DNA of 64,000 nucleotides from Azadirachta indica (Eukaryota; Streptophyta; Magnoliopsida; Sapindales; Meliaceae). A program made the translations under genes and the position numbers. Below are positions 13,192-28,418 of the stretch, one piece after another (position 1 is the stretch's first letter; each line of letters opens with the position of its first letter). The stretch spans positions 4,467,009 through 4,531,008 of the forward strand of contig CM040444.1 in assembly GCA_022749755.1 (NCBI GenBank), in the 5' to 3' direction. The notes under the pieces were generated by a model, which saw nothing but the letters and a program-made list of their open reading frames with translations, was not told the DNA's origin and did not search any database.

Positions 13192-13784
13192 TTAAGGATG
13201 TACAAAATTGTTACGTTCATGAGAAGGCCAATTTATTTCTTCCCTGGGGCATGGAAGAGGAGCAGGCTGAGCAATGTAGGTAGGATATTGCTGTCCCGGC
13301 ATCAGAACCGAGAAATCGGATGCGTGTGATGTTGACACCTGTCACCCAGAAGATCATGTTGAGATCAGTTCAAGCAAATTATGTGTGTACTTGCTACCCT
13401 AGCAAGAAGGTTGTGTATGTAAGGTAGTCCAAAATATATTTACCAGCTGAAATGCACTGGAAAGTTAATGATTTGGAGACTTACTGTTTGCTCATTGCCA
13501 AGTTTCTTCTTTGGTCCAGATTCAGAAGAGCCATTGCTCATCATCACTTGAGGAGACGAAAAAGAAGGATTAGGCCTAAACAGATGTTCAAAAATGGCCA
13601 TGATCAGGAACATGGATATCAAGATAGCTGTTGCAACGAATCCGAACGAGATCGCATTCACGGAAGTCCCAAAGTTTTTCCATGGAGCTTCCTGATCAAT
13701 CACAGCCTGAGATGGACTAGGGTCTGAACTTGTGTATATGTCCCATGGCTTTGATCTCTCGGAACCAAACTCGTTGGAACTCAT
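13192..13784 (-). CDS. conserved plant single-pass membrane protein, function unknown
   Basis: Two exons, 13784-13485 (100 codons) and 13338-13192 (48 codons plus TAA), are joined by a GT-AG intron in frame to give 148 aa. A hydrophilic N-terminus with EAPWKNFGTSVNAISFGF leads into one strong hydrophobic helix at about residues 44-66, followed by EHLFRP and a serine-rich segment. The C-terminus contains SDFSVLMPGQQYPTYIAQPA and ends in HERNNFVHP. I recognise this layout as a family of small uncharacterised plant proteins, but cannot name a function. The start was chosen because the MSSNEF methionine is the first in the frame after a leader intron whose acceptor is at 13,921. It could act at the plasma membrane or in the endomembrane system; the sequence does not say which. 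Confidence 0.8.
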
Positions 13785-14413
13785 GCTCTACTGCCTTTTT
13801 TAGGTCAGAAAATTTGGTTTCTACTTGGTTTGGAAGGGGGAGTGATTGTTGTAGACTGATCAGAACATGCCTGTAGATGAATTTGGTTCTAAGCAATACC
13901 TCTCTTGTAATTTGCGGATGCCCTGAAATTGGAAAATGCATATCATACCATTGTCAAACTATACCATTTCAGGAAACGCTGAAAGTCATTTATTAAGTGA
14001 CTTGAAATAGGCTTACTTTGAATTCCTTAAAGAAACTTGTGATCCCTGATTCATATATTTTGTGTTCAAAAACTAAATGGAAATTCAGTTCTCAAATTTT
14101 TAATGTCATCTGCGAGAATAAATATACCAATTTCAGCTGCTTCTAGAAGAGAGAAAAATGCAATTGAAATTGGATTGACTCTTTCCAGTTAATTCCAATA
14201 TAATCAAATCTTATCTATTCGATCAATTTTTTTACACACACACAATACCATAGACGTTAAACATCTGGGTTCTGAATTTTCAGAAATTGTGAACAGAATT
14301 AAGCATGAAACTAGAATGTGAAAATCCGTTCTGCAATTCTCCAGAAGCAGGAAATGCAAATGACGGTAGCAAGAAAACATAAAAAAATTTTCAGAAAATC
14401 TCAGTCTCTTAGT

Positions 14414-14640
14414 GAACTCTTCAGAAGCAGAAGCAGAAGCAGCAATGGCAATATGGCATAAAAACGAAAAACAGAAGCAGAAAGTGGAAACGACAAAAAT
14501 AGAAAATCTCAATGACCCTCTTCCTGGAACTCTTCAAAAGCAGCAATGGTAATATGGCATGAAAACAGAAGCAATAAAAACAACAATACTTACTACCAAA
14601 TGAAGAAGCAGAAGCAAGAATCTGAACAACCCTCTTCCTG
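14414..14640. repeat. imperfect two-copy tandem repeat, period about 113 bp, GAAGCA-rich
   Basis: Two adjacent units start with GAACTCTTCA at 14,414 and 14,527. Both continue with AGCAGCAATGG, AATATGGCAT and AAACAGAAGC blocks and end in ACCCTCTTCCTG. The first unit has a short (CAGAAG) expansion. The open frames seen across it on the minus strand are low-complexity and not credible genes. Confidence 0.7.
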
Positions 14641-17156
14641 TCTACTGCTTCTGTGTTGAAACAACTGAATATCAAGAGCAAAGAAAATATAAACAAATCA
14701 CTTCTTGGAAGGAGCAAATTTAGAGGCCCTTTACTTTTGGTCCTGCGAAATAGGAACAACACAAAATCTTTAGACGTAAAATCCTATAAGCTAATTCTGC
14801 CCTGGAAAAACATGACACCCACAAGTCTCAATGAATTTTTAAAACAAAATGAAGCTCACACTACCTAACTTTATACCCCAATAGAAAATGTAAAGACAAA
14901 GTAATATGATAATCTATCTATTTAGTTCGTAACTTTATTTTTCTTTAATTTTTTTTTTAATATTTTCCACGTTCATAATCTTGATGCCTAACTTAATGAA
15001 TACTATACCTTGTTTGAAGAAAACAAACTTAAAAAATCAAAAAGAAGGGTCCTTCCTGTCTGGAGAGCCAAATTTTATACAGTGGCTTATTGCTGCTTTT
15101 CAGAAGCTGTCACCTTTAAGTGCTTAAACATGTTGAAGCTCATATTTTACCATTTTCTTATTAGACCTTATCACTATATATTCTTTAAACTTTTATCAAC
15201 TTGCTTAAGGGCATGTTTGCTATTGCTTTATTTTTATTTAACTTTGAAAATATAACAGATTGAGGATTCAGTAAACACTAACTTTATTTCAAAGAAGGTA
15301 ATCTTTAAGTTTTACCTTCCTACTTATAATTTACAAATAGTGATTTGAATTTATCGGTTATAGTTTCACAACCATGATTCTTTAGTCCCAAACATATTCT
15401 AAATTTTTCAGCGAGTCATTAAATTAATATGATTAATTCCAAATCTAACTTTGGCGAAGATTCTTACGATTGTTTTGATTATTTTTTACCCTCTCACTTA
15501 CATAATTAATATCTAGTAATTTTATATCACAGTGATTATATTTTAAAATTAAAGCGTCTCAATTTCAAACACACTTAAATTTTTTTAAATCAATAAACTT
15601 AACATGACTTCATGACTTCAGATTCAATTGTAAACATAGATTTCTCGATTCAGAGGTTTAAATATTACTTTTGATCAAAAAACTAATCTGATTTATTTGG
15701 TACCCTTTGTTCAATGAGAAAATAGATCACAATTTCGCTAATCTACATAATATATATTTACTTTCTATCTTTATAAGTCAATTTGATACCGTTATTAACT
15801 TTTTTAGTTAAACATTAACTTATGAGAGTTTTTTTTTTTTAAAATAAATAAATCTAGATGTGTCTGTTGATAAGACTAGCAAATATTATGAGAGTTACCA
15901 TTTCTGACCCAACTTTTTAATTTTGAAAAGAAGAAAAAATTGAATCAATCTTGACTTTTTGATAAAACTAGCAAAAGAATTATGAGTTCTCAACCGCTCT
16001 TATAATTATTATCAACAGCATACCTGAAATTAACATCAAACTAATAATAATTATATATAGATACTAATTGTTGTAAAATTTTGGAAATGAATGGTAATTA
16101 TAACTATTGTTAACAATGAATCAACAAAAATTAAAGCTAATACTCACGGATTTCCACGGCGAAGATTTATTTTTTTATGTAATTATAACATTCAAGAACA
16201 ATTAAAATTTTGATTTTTTAAAATTATTTTTACCTTTTGAGATTTAATTAAAGGTTTAATTGATTTGGTAGCTAGCATCAATGAATTATGGATGACCCCA
16301 ATTGAAATCCAACATTAGAATTTAGATGTAATCATAGCAAAGGAGGCAAAATCTCACATAATCTACCACCAAATAAAAGAAGAAAAAAGGAAAAAGATGA
16401 TAGGGTATATTAAATTCAAGTAAATTAAAAAATAAAATAAAAGCTACTGGAATGATTTAGATTAAATATTTTTTATGCAATTTTTGAGATGGGTTTGGGA
16501 TGGAATAGGCATGTGGTTAAAGGGTATAGCTAGCTACTACAGATAACAAGAAGTGGAAATCAAAGCACAAGCTAATTAAAAAAATAAATAAATAATATAA
16601 AGAAAAGAAGAGAGAGAGAGTGAGAGAGAATCAATGTTTAGATACCTTACAGCTATGCAAAACCAGAAATGCCATGATTCAAGAGGAGAAAGAAAATAGA
16701 AAAAAAGGATTATTGTGATGTAGACCACAATTGATTATTCCTTCGTTTTCTTTTCTTTTCTCTCTTTACAAACAACCTCCTGTTGTTGTTGTTATTCTTC
16801 TGAACAAACCCCGTATTGTCAGAAACACTTAACACCCATATCTGTATTGTTTTCAAAAACAAAAAATATATATAAAATCATGTGGTAACAATAAACATCA
16901 AAATATATCAGAATTGGATAAGATCTGAATTTTTCGTATAGAATTTGTAAGAGATCTTACCAGTTGAACTAACTAATACTATCCGTATATTCTCTTTCGC
17001 AAAGGGAAATTATGATTATGGTTGGACAAAATCGAAGTACATGGGGGAGGGAAATGAAATGGAGCAATAATTACAATACAAATTATGAAAAAGGAATTTG
17101 GGGGGAGTGAAGGAGAGAGAGAGAAGTGTTTTTAAGAAGTGCTTTTGGGTTATAGA

Positions 17157-17183
17157 GAGTGAGTGAGTGAGTGAGTGAGTGAA
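17157..17183. repeat. (GAGT)n microsatellite
   Basis: About six to seven tandem copies of a GAGT tetranucleotide, in a region that may be the leader of the minus-strand gene starting at 13,784. Confidence 0.9.
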
Positions 17184-17199
17184 ATCTCTTTTGTCAACA

Positions 17200-20100
17200 G
17201 GACAATCACCATGTTTCAGAATGAAAATTGAAAAGAAAGCCTATGGAGACCTACACATATTTTTTCTCACCCGAGAAAAGAAAAAATATTAATAAACAAA
17301 ACTAACTGTTTCTGTCTTTTGTCTACTTGGAGAATAATTTCTGACAATTTTACTCTAAATTACGATAGAATTTGAAAGCTTTATATTCTTTCCAAGGCTA
17401 AGCCAAAAGTATGTATAGGGGTGTCCACTTGCATTATAGTAGTATTAAGTTAACACAGGAGTACAGTGTCAAAGTGTTATCTCATTTTTCCATTATAAAC
17501 AAAGAGTTTGATTTTCTCTGATTTAGAGTAGATGTTTAGATTGAGTGTTGTTAGGTTTTATCTAAATTGAATGCTCATTTCATTGTGTGGTGCCAAACTT
17601 ATAACAATTCCAACTCTTGATTTCTAATAAATTTTTGATTTAAATATTGGTAAAATGTATATGTAATTGTATAATTAAAAAAAAAAAGTATACAATTGTT
17701 AAAATTTTCACAATATAGAGACTAATGACTTAGAATTACTTATTTTATAGCAAGTGATATTATGATATGGTATCAATATTTAGTTAATTTGACAATTTTA
17801 AACATATTTGTGAGATATTTTATAAATATATTATGCGTATAATTATAATACAAATTTTCATATTTTAGAATAGTGCAAATATTTTAGAGAACAATGTTAA
17901 TTATTTATGTATTGAAATTAAGTAAAATTATGATTCCAAATTAGAAAACTCCATGTTTGAAAAGAGAAAGGAAATAAACACAATTCATGCAAAAAGGTCA
18001 CTTCAAAGAAAGATGATTGCTTGCATATATATATATATATATATATAAATATATTTTCCATGTAAGACATTTTCCAAAAGAAAAAGGGTCCCATGATATG
18101 ACCACAAAGTAATTCATTAAAGCAAATGTTGAAAATTACATTGAAGCATAATTTTTTTTTTCTTTTTTCTTTTTCTTTTCTTTTTGGAACCAAGTCTCCA
18201 ACTCAAGCAACCTTTCACTTTGTCTCTCCATTTCTTCAAAGGACATGCATTTTCTTCAAACATTTTTTACTTGCAAGCGAAACAAAATCAAGAAAATTTT
18301 TGTAAGATAAGATTTCATGTACTTCGATACAAGGATTCATTATTGTATAGCCGTAATTTAAATTGTACGTTAGAATTTTTTTTAAATTAGGGTTTTAAAT
18401 TTCGTGTAAAAATTATAAAGGATATAATTTGATATTTGTTGTGTTTTAATTTAAGCCGTTAAACTCACCTCTTCGCTGTGAATCCTACCAATATTCTGAG
18501 TTGTGCTACTAGCAAATTTCTCTACTGTTGTTTTTAAGAGTAGAAAATATCTAATTTGATCATAGCAATCAGAAAGTGTTATCATACTAAAACAAAATAT
18601 TTTCCTTATAAACTCCTAACTATATATACATATGTATTACTCAAACAATTAATATTTACCATCCATTCAATCATTTATACTTGATAACTCATATACCTTC
18701 AAGGGCTGGTTAGAGTGGTTTCCGGTGTTGCTTGGTTTGCTCCCCATTCCTATGAACAGGCAAAGAGATTTAAAAATAATTTGGGTTTTACTCACCCCTT
18801 TATCTTTTAAGAAAAAAAATTAGTATTACATCTAATATCAATCATAATTTTTAAAATTGTCGAGTTGTACGTAGGGAAAAAAGAATAAAGATATTTAAGT
18901 TTAGATGTTCTGATTAAAATTAAGATATAAATTTTCTTTTAGAAAGATTAAAGTAAAAGAAATATTTAATATTATTATAACTCATCCACTTTTTATATCT
19001 GTTAAATAAAATATAAATGATGATTAAAAATTTATACCATCATTTCAAGACAAAAATTTAAATTATCATATCCCTACTCATAAATAAAATATTGTATAAA
19101 AATTGAGTACTATTTTATGCATACTCCATGATTTACTACTTCTTTATCACTTTCATCTGTTTTCATTTTTTCTTTCTTTCTTTGTTTTTTTTTTTTTTTT
19201 TTATATTTTGTCTTTATTCATTGGTTACATGCCACATTTTTAGCCTCATTCATCGGTGACTCACAAATTTTTTTTTATTATTATTATTTATATATAGATA
19301 TATATACATATAAATCCTCTCGAACAATGATGGTTTAGGCTATTGTCAATAAAATAAGAATGATTACTCTTAAGAGATAGTGATTAGTGAAGTTGTTAAT
19401 CAACCACGCTGAACAAGAGATCTTCTATTTGATTCTCTTTTGTCTTTTGAGATTGTTTTGTATAAAGCTTAGTTTGATAATTATTGTTAGTTGTTGTGTA
19501 ATCACTTAAAAATTTATATAAGTACTTAAAATTTTAACATTGTTACCTGTATATAAGTGTAATAATATATTAAGTCTTTTACTAATAATTCAAGTGAAAA
19601 AGGGTTTAATTCTCTATTTTGATGTTGTAGTAAATTCTCTTTAAACGAGATAGATTTTACTTAATTAATGGAGACATTTTTGTCTAAATTGGAAGTAGGC
19701 TTCTGCAAGTGACGTCAAACTAAATTCAATTAAGATTCTCGACTCCCAGTAGATTCAATAGATTTTTTATCTATATGAATGAATAGATTATATATATTTA
19801 TATATATAATTGTATACTATTAAAAGAAGTGTGAATAATATAGTATAAATTATTATTTTAGATTGTATAATATACATTACATAAATTATTTTAATGTCAT
19901 ATAAGTTGCTTTCTTTTTTTTTAACATAAATTATTACACTAATTTTTTAACTATTAAATTAATGCATTATTAGTGACTGATATTAAATATAAAATATATA
20001 ATTAATACATCATAATTGATATAAACAAACTATAATTTTAACTGGTTGATTAATCTAATAGTAAATGATTTAAAAAATTGTATAGAAAATTAGGACCGTT

Positions 20101-20260
20101 AATTTTAATTATATATATACATCGATTTTAATGAAAACTTGGTACAATACATTCTCTGCGTTATTATACCCACATTTCATATGGTAAAACTTAAAATATA
20201 AGTTAAAAAAATTTAACAGAAAATTTGAAATTAAAAAAAAAAACAAAAAAGGCTTAAAGA
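17200..20260. other. AT-rich intergenic DNA left of the duplicated segment
   Basis: No gene recognised. It holds an (AT)n microsatellite at 18,025-18,046, poly-T runs near 19,180-19,202, and short A/T repeats. Its right edge, around 20,260, is where sequence shared with the second copy (from about 37,960) begins. Confidence 0.5.
18025..18046. repeat. (AT)n microsatellite
   Basis: Eleven AT units in a row. Confidence 0.95.
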
Positions 20261-20713
20261 CCTTCATTGGACGTGAATCAAATACCCTCTGGTGAGGAAA
20301 TACACCTCGGCGCATATTTTTAGAGTCTCATTAAATTTGTTGGATTATGATTAACAAATTCGTACAAACCCAATTTTACCTCCAAACTTTCATTTCATTT
20401 GGGAATAACATGCATAAATCAATTCCAATCAATTTCTTTTGCGTTTGAAATACCGGCCTTTTATTCAACCAATACAAATTATTATCGTAGAGTGTTTTCT
20501 GATGTGTAACTGATTGCTAGCACAGAAAACAATTGCGGCTAAAATTAATGCACAACATCTCCAGAGTTGACAAAATTCAACTGGAAACTTCCAAAATGTA
20601 GACTCTGAAAACCCAACTGTCACCAAACTAAAATCCAGGATTAGATATTCGATACTATTGCTCTGAAACCAACAAAATGTGTTGAATAAAGATTACTTTT
20701 CCTATCAAGAACA

Positions 20714-24551
<3,838 letters not shown>

Positions 24552-24560
<9 letters not shown>

Positions 24561-24677
24561 ATATTATCCGTGGGATTAAGATGCTAGGGTTTTGTAATAT
24601 CCGTTTGCTTAAAGTTTTAAGTTCGCCGCCACATAAAGGTTTTAATTTGGCCCGGCCCATTTTACTTCTTCGGCCCG
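24552..24677 (-). promoter_or_regulatory. RPL3 promoter: telo boxes and site II (GGCCCA) elements
   Basis: Reading the minus strand, two telo-box motifs (AAACCCTA at 24592-24585 and AACCCTAAA at 24560-24552 or so) lie just upstream of or at the likely start. They are preceded by site II elements, ATGGGCC at 24660-24654 and a related CGGGCC at 24677-24672. The pairing of telo box with site II is well known in plant ribosomal protein and other growth-linked genes, where TCP-type factors bind. Copy B keeps a GGCCCA at about 47,343 and a TAGGGTTTT at about 47,279. Confidence 0.75.
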
Positions 24678-24726
24678 TAATTTGCAATCAAAGTAATTAC
24701 AATAGACAAATAATATATGAATCTTA

Positions 24727-25703
24727 CTTTATTATTTGAATGACATTTACAATTTCACTTCAAAAATAATTGATAAATATATTTTTTCTATTAAGTTTTC
24801 TTATTAAAATTAATTATTAACTTAATGTTAACTAGTTCAATGATAAAAATATCCTTCTAACCTTTATTTGATCAATATAATGAGATAAATATTCTTCTTA
24901 TAATTTTTAATTGATTTTTTATTTAAATAATTAGTTATGTGAAGATAATTTAATTTTAATTAAAAATATAAAAGTATAAATTATTTTAAATTTATTTAAA
25001 TTTTTATTTTAAGGTTCCAATCTTTCTTTTTTTATTTTTAATTTTAAAATTTTCATCATTTATTTTATTTTTGGTTTTTAAAGTTTTCATCTTTTTTTTT
25101 TTAAATTTTTTTAATTTTTACCCTAATTAATAATTGAAATTCACTAAGCGATAAGAAAAATGATCAAACAATATAAAAATAATTAAAACTAATGATATTT
25201 TTATGTTTAAAGTAAAATTTTTTAACATATTTATTTTTTTAACAAATATCATTATTTTTTAATTTTTTTATGTTATTTGATTATTTTTCTTACCATTTAA
25301 TGAATTTATGATTATTATTTACTAATATATGAGTGTTGTTTCAATTATACATTAGGATAAAAAATTAAAAGTAAAAATTAAAAAAAAAGTAGAAAATTTA
25401 AAGTTAAAAATCTAAAACAAGGTGAAAACTTTAAAAATAAAAGATAAAAATGAATTTAAAAAAATTAGAGTTTCCTTTTTTAATTGAAATTAAATTATCT
25501 TCACATAATTAATTAATTTAAATAAAAATAATTAAAAATTATAAAAAAAGATATTTATGTTATTATATTAGTCCAATAAAAGGTTGAAGAATATTTTTAT
25601 TATTGAACCGGTCAATATTGAGTTAATAATAATTTTAACGGAAAATTAACAAAAGGAGTATAACAATGATTTTCAAAATAGAGATGTCATTCAAATAATA
25701 AAG
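24727..25703. mobile_element. 977-bp foldback element (MITE-like) with long inverted arms
   Basis: The left end CTTTATTATTTGAATGACAT is inverted at the right end (ATGTCATTCAAATAATAAAG, 25,684-25,703). The inverted similarity continues inward for at least about 290 bp and, more weakly, to a centre near 25,215, so almost the whole element can fold on itself. It is flanked by TTA on both sides (24,724-24,726 and 25,704-25,706), the target size and sequence of PIF/Harbinger-type insertion. No transposase is encoded. The equivalent position in copy B (about 47,380) lacks it, which supports mobility. The superfamily is an inference from the 3-bp duplication only. Confidence 0.8.
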
Positions 25704-25706
25704 TTA

Positions 25707-26050
25707 GGGTTCATATAGCCACTCGAGCTCTGCCCTCGAACCTTGCTGGTTTTAGGCAAAAGATTATTTTCCATTTATGGAAAATATTACTCACTAAATG
25801 TAGAGTTCGCTGTATTAAAGTATAGAGAGTGTGAATAGATTCTCCTTTACACGTAAGGGTAAAATATCACCTGAATTAAGTAAAAATATTCGGGCGGTGT
25901 CATATATAGATCTATCAAAACTCTTGATAGATTTTTAATATAATATTAATAATTAATATATATAAACTTATGTAGATTTTTAAAGTAATATTAATAATTG
26001 ATGTGTAATATTACAAAAAGAAAAATCAGGGTTCATATGTCATTTGCCTA
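25707..26050. other. copy-A-specific sequence next to the foldback element
   Basis: Together with the foldback, this stretch is missing from copy B, where RPL3 promoter sequence runs directly into what corresponds to 26,050. It repeats the words AGGGTTCATAT (25,707 and 26,030), so it may itself be flanked by a short direct repeat, as if it and the foldback arrived by separate events. No gene seen. Confidence 0.4.
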
Positions 26051-27125
26051 ATTATAATATGCAATACTTTTGGCCCATATTTTACCTTTTAGGCCTAAAC
26101 TTTGCGATCAATTGATTCAAAAGATTGATTCAAAGTGCATCCTTCATTTTTCTAAATACACCCACCCCGATAAAATAATCACGCATCATTTAGAGGGAGG
26201 AGGTACTTAGAATATAGGTTCGTGTTTTTAGCAATACTCAATCCTAGTATTTACACTGGAAAGCCCAATCAAATTTTCCTTTGTTACTTGAAGGCGAGAG
26301 AGGATATGTTTTTTAGCATAAGGCATTCTGACTTCTATTTCATACATATTATGATATGAAATTATTATTTATCAAATATAAGTGAGTAAATATTAGTTAT
26401 CAAGTAAAAAAAAGTATTTTAATGAAATGAATATGTTAACTTATGTATTTTTAAAATTAAGTATAAATGTAACATTTATAAATATTTATAATAATTTTAA
26501 GTTTTTGACTAAAATAATTGAAAAAAAAAACACTAAAATTGATCTTGCTCATTATTTTGCCAATTTCTTTTATTTTTCTTTATTGATGAGTCGTTGAAAA
26601 ATAAAAAATAAAACTTACTAGAACCCACAATCACAATAATATATCTAAGACATTAAAATTCAAAATTTAACTCAAAAAAATTAATTTATTAAAAAATAAT
26701 GAAATATTATATAGATTTTTATCTTTCAACGTGATAATATAATTTGATATTGCTTAGTTTAATGAATTTATTACTTCATAATGGTGTAATATTTTGATAT
26801 TAATTACTTCAATTTTATTTTTTATAAGATACACGAGAGGTTGTGGAGAACATAATGGTGCGTATGATGATTATGAGTTATGGTAATGTTTTATTAAAGA
26901 GATCAAAGTTATAATTCTGTAAAATCAATCAAAAGATTATGATAATTATTAGTTCTTAGACACCTGCAATATAAAAATTAATTACTTCATTGACCATATA
27001 ATAAGAATTTTCCAACTCATGAATGCAAAATACAAAAGAGTACTTTAGTGGGGAAAATTAATTCATGCCCCCACTTGAATTCCACTTTCAAAGATTTCAA
27101 TTATAATCTTTGATTTTAATGCATT

Positions 27126-28390
27126 AAAAAAATTGTGAAAGGGATGCCTTACAACTATGATATGTGCATTCAAGTAATAATGAAGAAGAATTCATGAGTG
27201 AAAGAATTTATTTTCAGAATATTTAAAATGAAGAAATACATACATTTTAAAAAAGTTTTTGATAGCGTGTATTTAAAGAATACATGTAAATTATTGTGTT
27301 AATTGGTTCAATTGTTGAAAATTTTTAAAATGATATAATTAAGATATTTGGTGTTCACATTGTTTACACTAAAATAGAGACTAAAAAGAGATTTGAATTA
27401 TTTTCTTATAATATTAATTGAAAGAAATATTATTAATATATATTATATAATTTAATGTAAAGGCCATAGTGTTTTTTCAGATTTTACAAAAATAGGTAAA
27501 TTTATAAAAAAATATTCAAGGACTTTACGATTCTCTACTAATTATAAGATTTTTTTTTTCTTTGAATAAGTAACTTTTATCGTAACTATTTATTTCATTG
27601 AGTGTCAAAATCTAATATTACGATAATAGATTTCTAGAGTGAAACATCATAATGATTATCTAACCTTCCCATAAAATTCTAATTGGAATATAATGTTAGC
27701 ATTTTAAAAAGGATTAATTACAAGTTATTAAGTTAAGGACTTCTTTGTTATAAATGAAAAAATAATATTTTTATTTGTAAAAAAAATAATAATTTTGTGA
27801 CTAAATGTTATTATTCCTTGAAAGCACCAACAAAATTTATAAAATACAGTGAAGGAGGTATGAGTGATAATGATATCTAAAAGACAAAGAGTGCACACAC
27901 CCACTTGAACATGACTTGGAATTCCACCAAAAGAGTCCCACTTGTTAAGGTCAATGCTATGCCATGATTTCATTTTATATACATAGGGACATAGAATCAT
28001 CATAATTAAAAACTAGACATGAAAATATAGGGGCATATATAGAGACACCCTAGAATTGTGGGGTATCCTTTAAAAATATATAAAAGTGCCTTACACTCTT
28101 CTGTTTCTTCCCCATTTGTGTTAAGTCTTCCATCATTTCATTGGTGTGCTTAGATTCTTGTTTGGAGCACCTTATCATGACATGAAATGAATATGTAAAC
28201 ATACTGACATGAATGTGACTTGTACAAAACATAGCAATCTGCAAATAATGGCAATTATTTTAGCCCATAAATGATATCAACAAGTTCTCATGTACATTGG
28301 TATTGTTTTTAGCTTTTCTAATCTATGGTAAAGAAATTTATTAACATCCCTTGAATTAAGTTAAATTACATTAACTTTTTATTTTAGAAT
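27126..28390. repeat. near-identical tract shared with 48,442-49,703
   Basis: By eye only a handful of substitutions plus one AT-repeat indel separate the two copies over about 1.25 kb. Flanking spacer differs far more often, including indels. The short minus-strand frames here (91 and 64 codons) are identical in both copies, but that follows from the DNA identity and they show no recognisable domain. Confidence 0.85.
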
Positions 28391-28393
28391 TTG

Positions 28394-28418
28394 ATATATA
28401 TATATATATATATATATT
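28394..28418. repeat. (AT)n microsatellite
   Basis: About twelve AT units. The copy-B counterpart near 49,712 has fewer. Confidence 0.9.

Larger units (their letters stand above)
13785..17200 (-). other. probable 5' leader of the small membrane protein gene, with a long leader intron
   Basis: On the minus strand a clear acceptor (TTTCAG, 13926-13921) precedes a non-coding exon (13920-13785) that runs to the ATG. The upstream leader exon is not certain. A CT-rich, microsatellite-containing segment at about 17,190-16,970 looks like a transcription start region, and GTAAGA near 16,960 could be its donor, implying an intron of about 3 kb. The span otherwise holds only a decayed tandem repeat (14,414-14,640) and AT-rich sequence. 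Confidence 0.35.

Noticed and set aside
14204..14868. Several overlapping frames of 70-113 codons on both strands
   Set aside because: They result from a low-complexity GAAGCA-rich tandem repeat and have phenylalanine/cysteine-rich, non-protein-like composition.
26400..26900. Independent gene in the spacer right of RPL3
   Set aside because: All frames are short, AT-driven and interrupted in the copy-B counterpart.
27728..28244. Minus-strand frames of 91 and 64 codons, identical in both duplicated copies
   Set aside because: Identity extends equally into all surrounding non-coding DNA, there is no domain or codon bias, and no splice or start context supports a gene.
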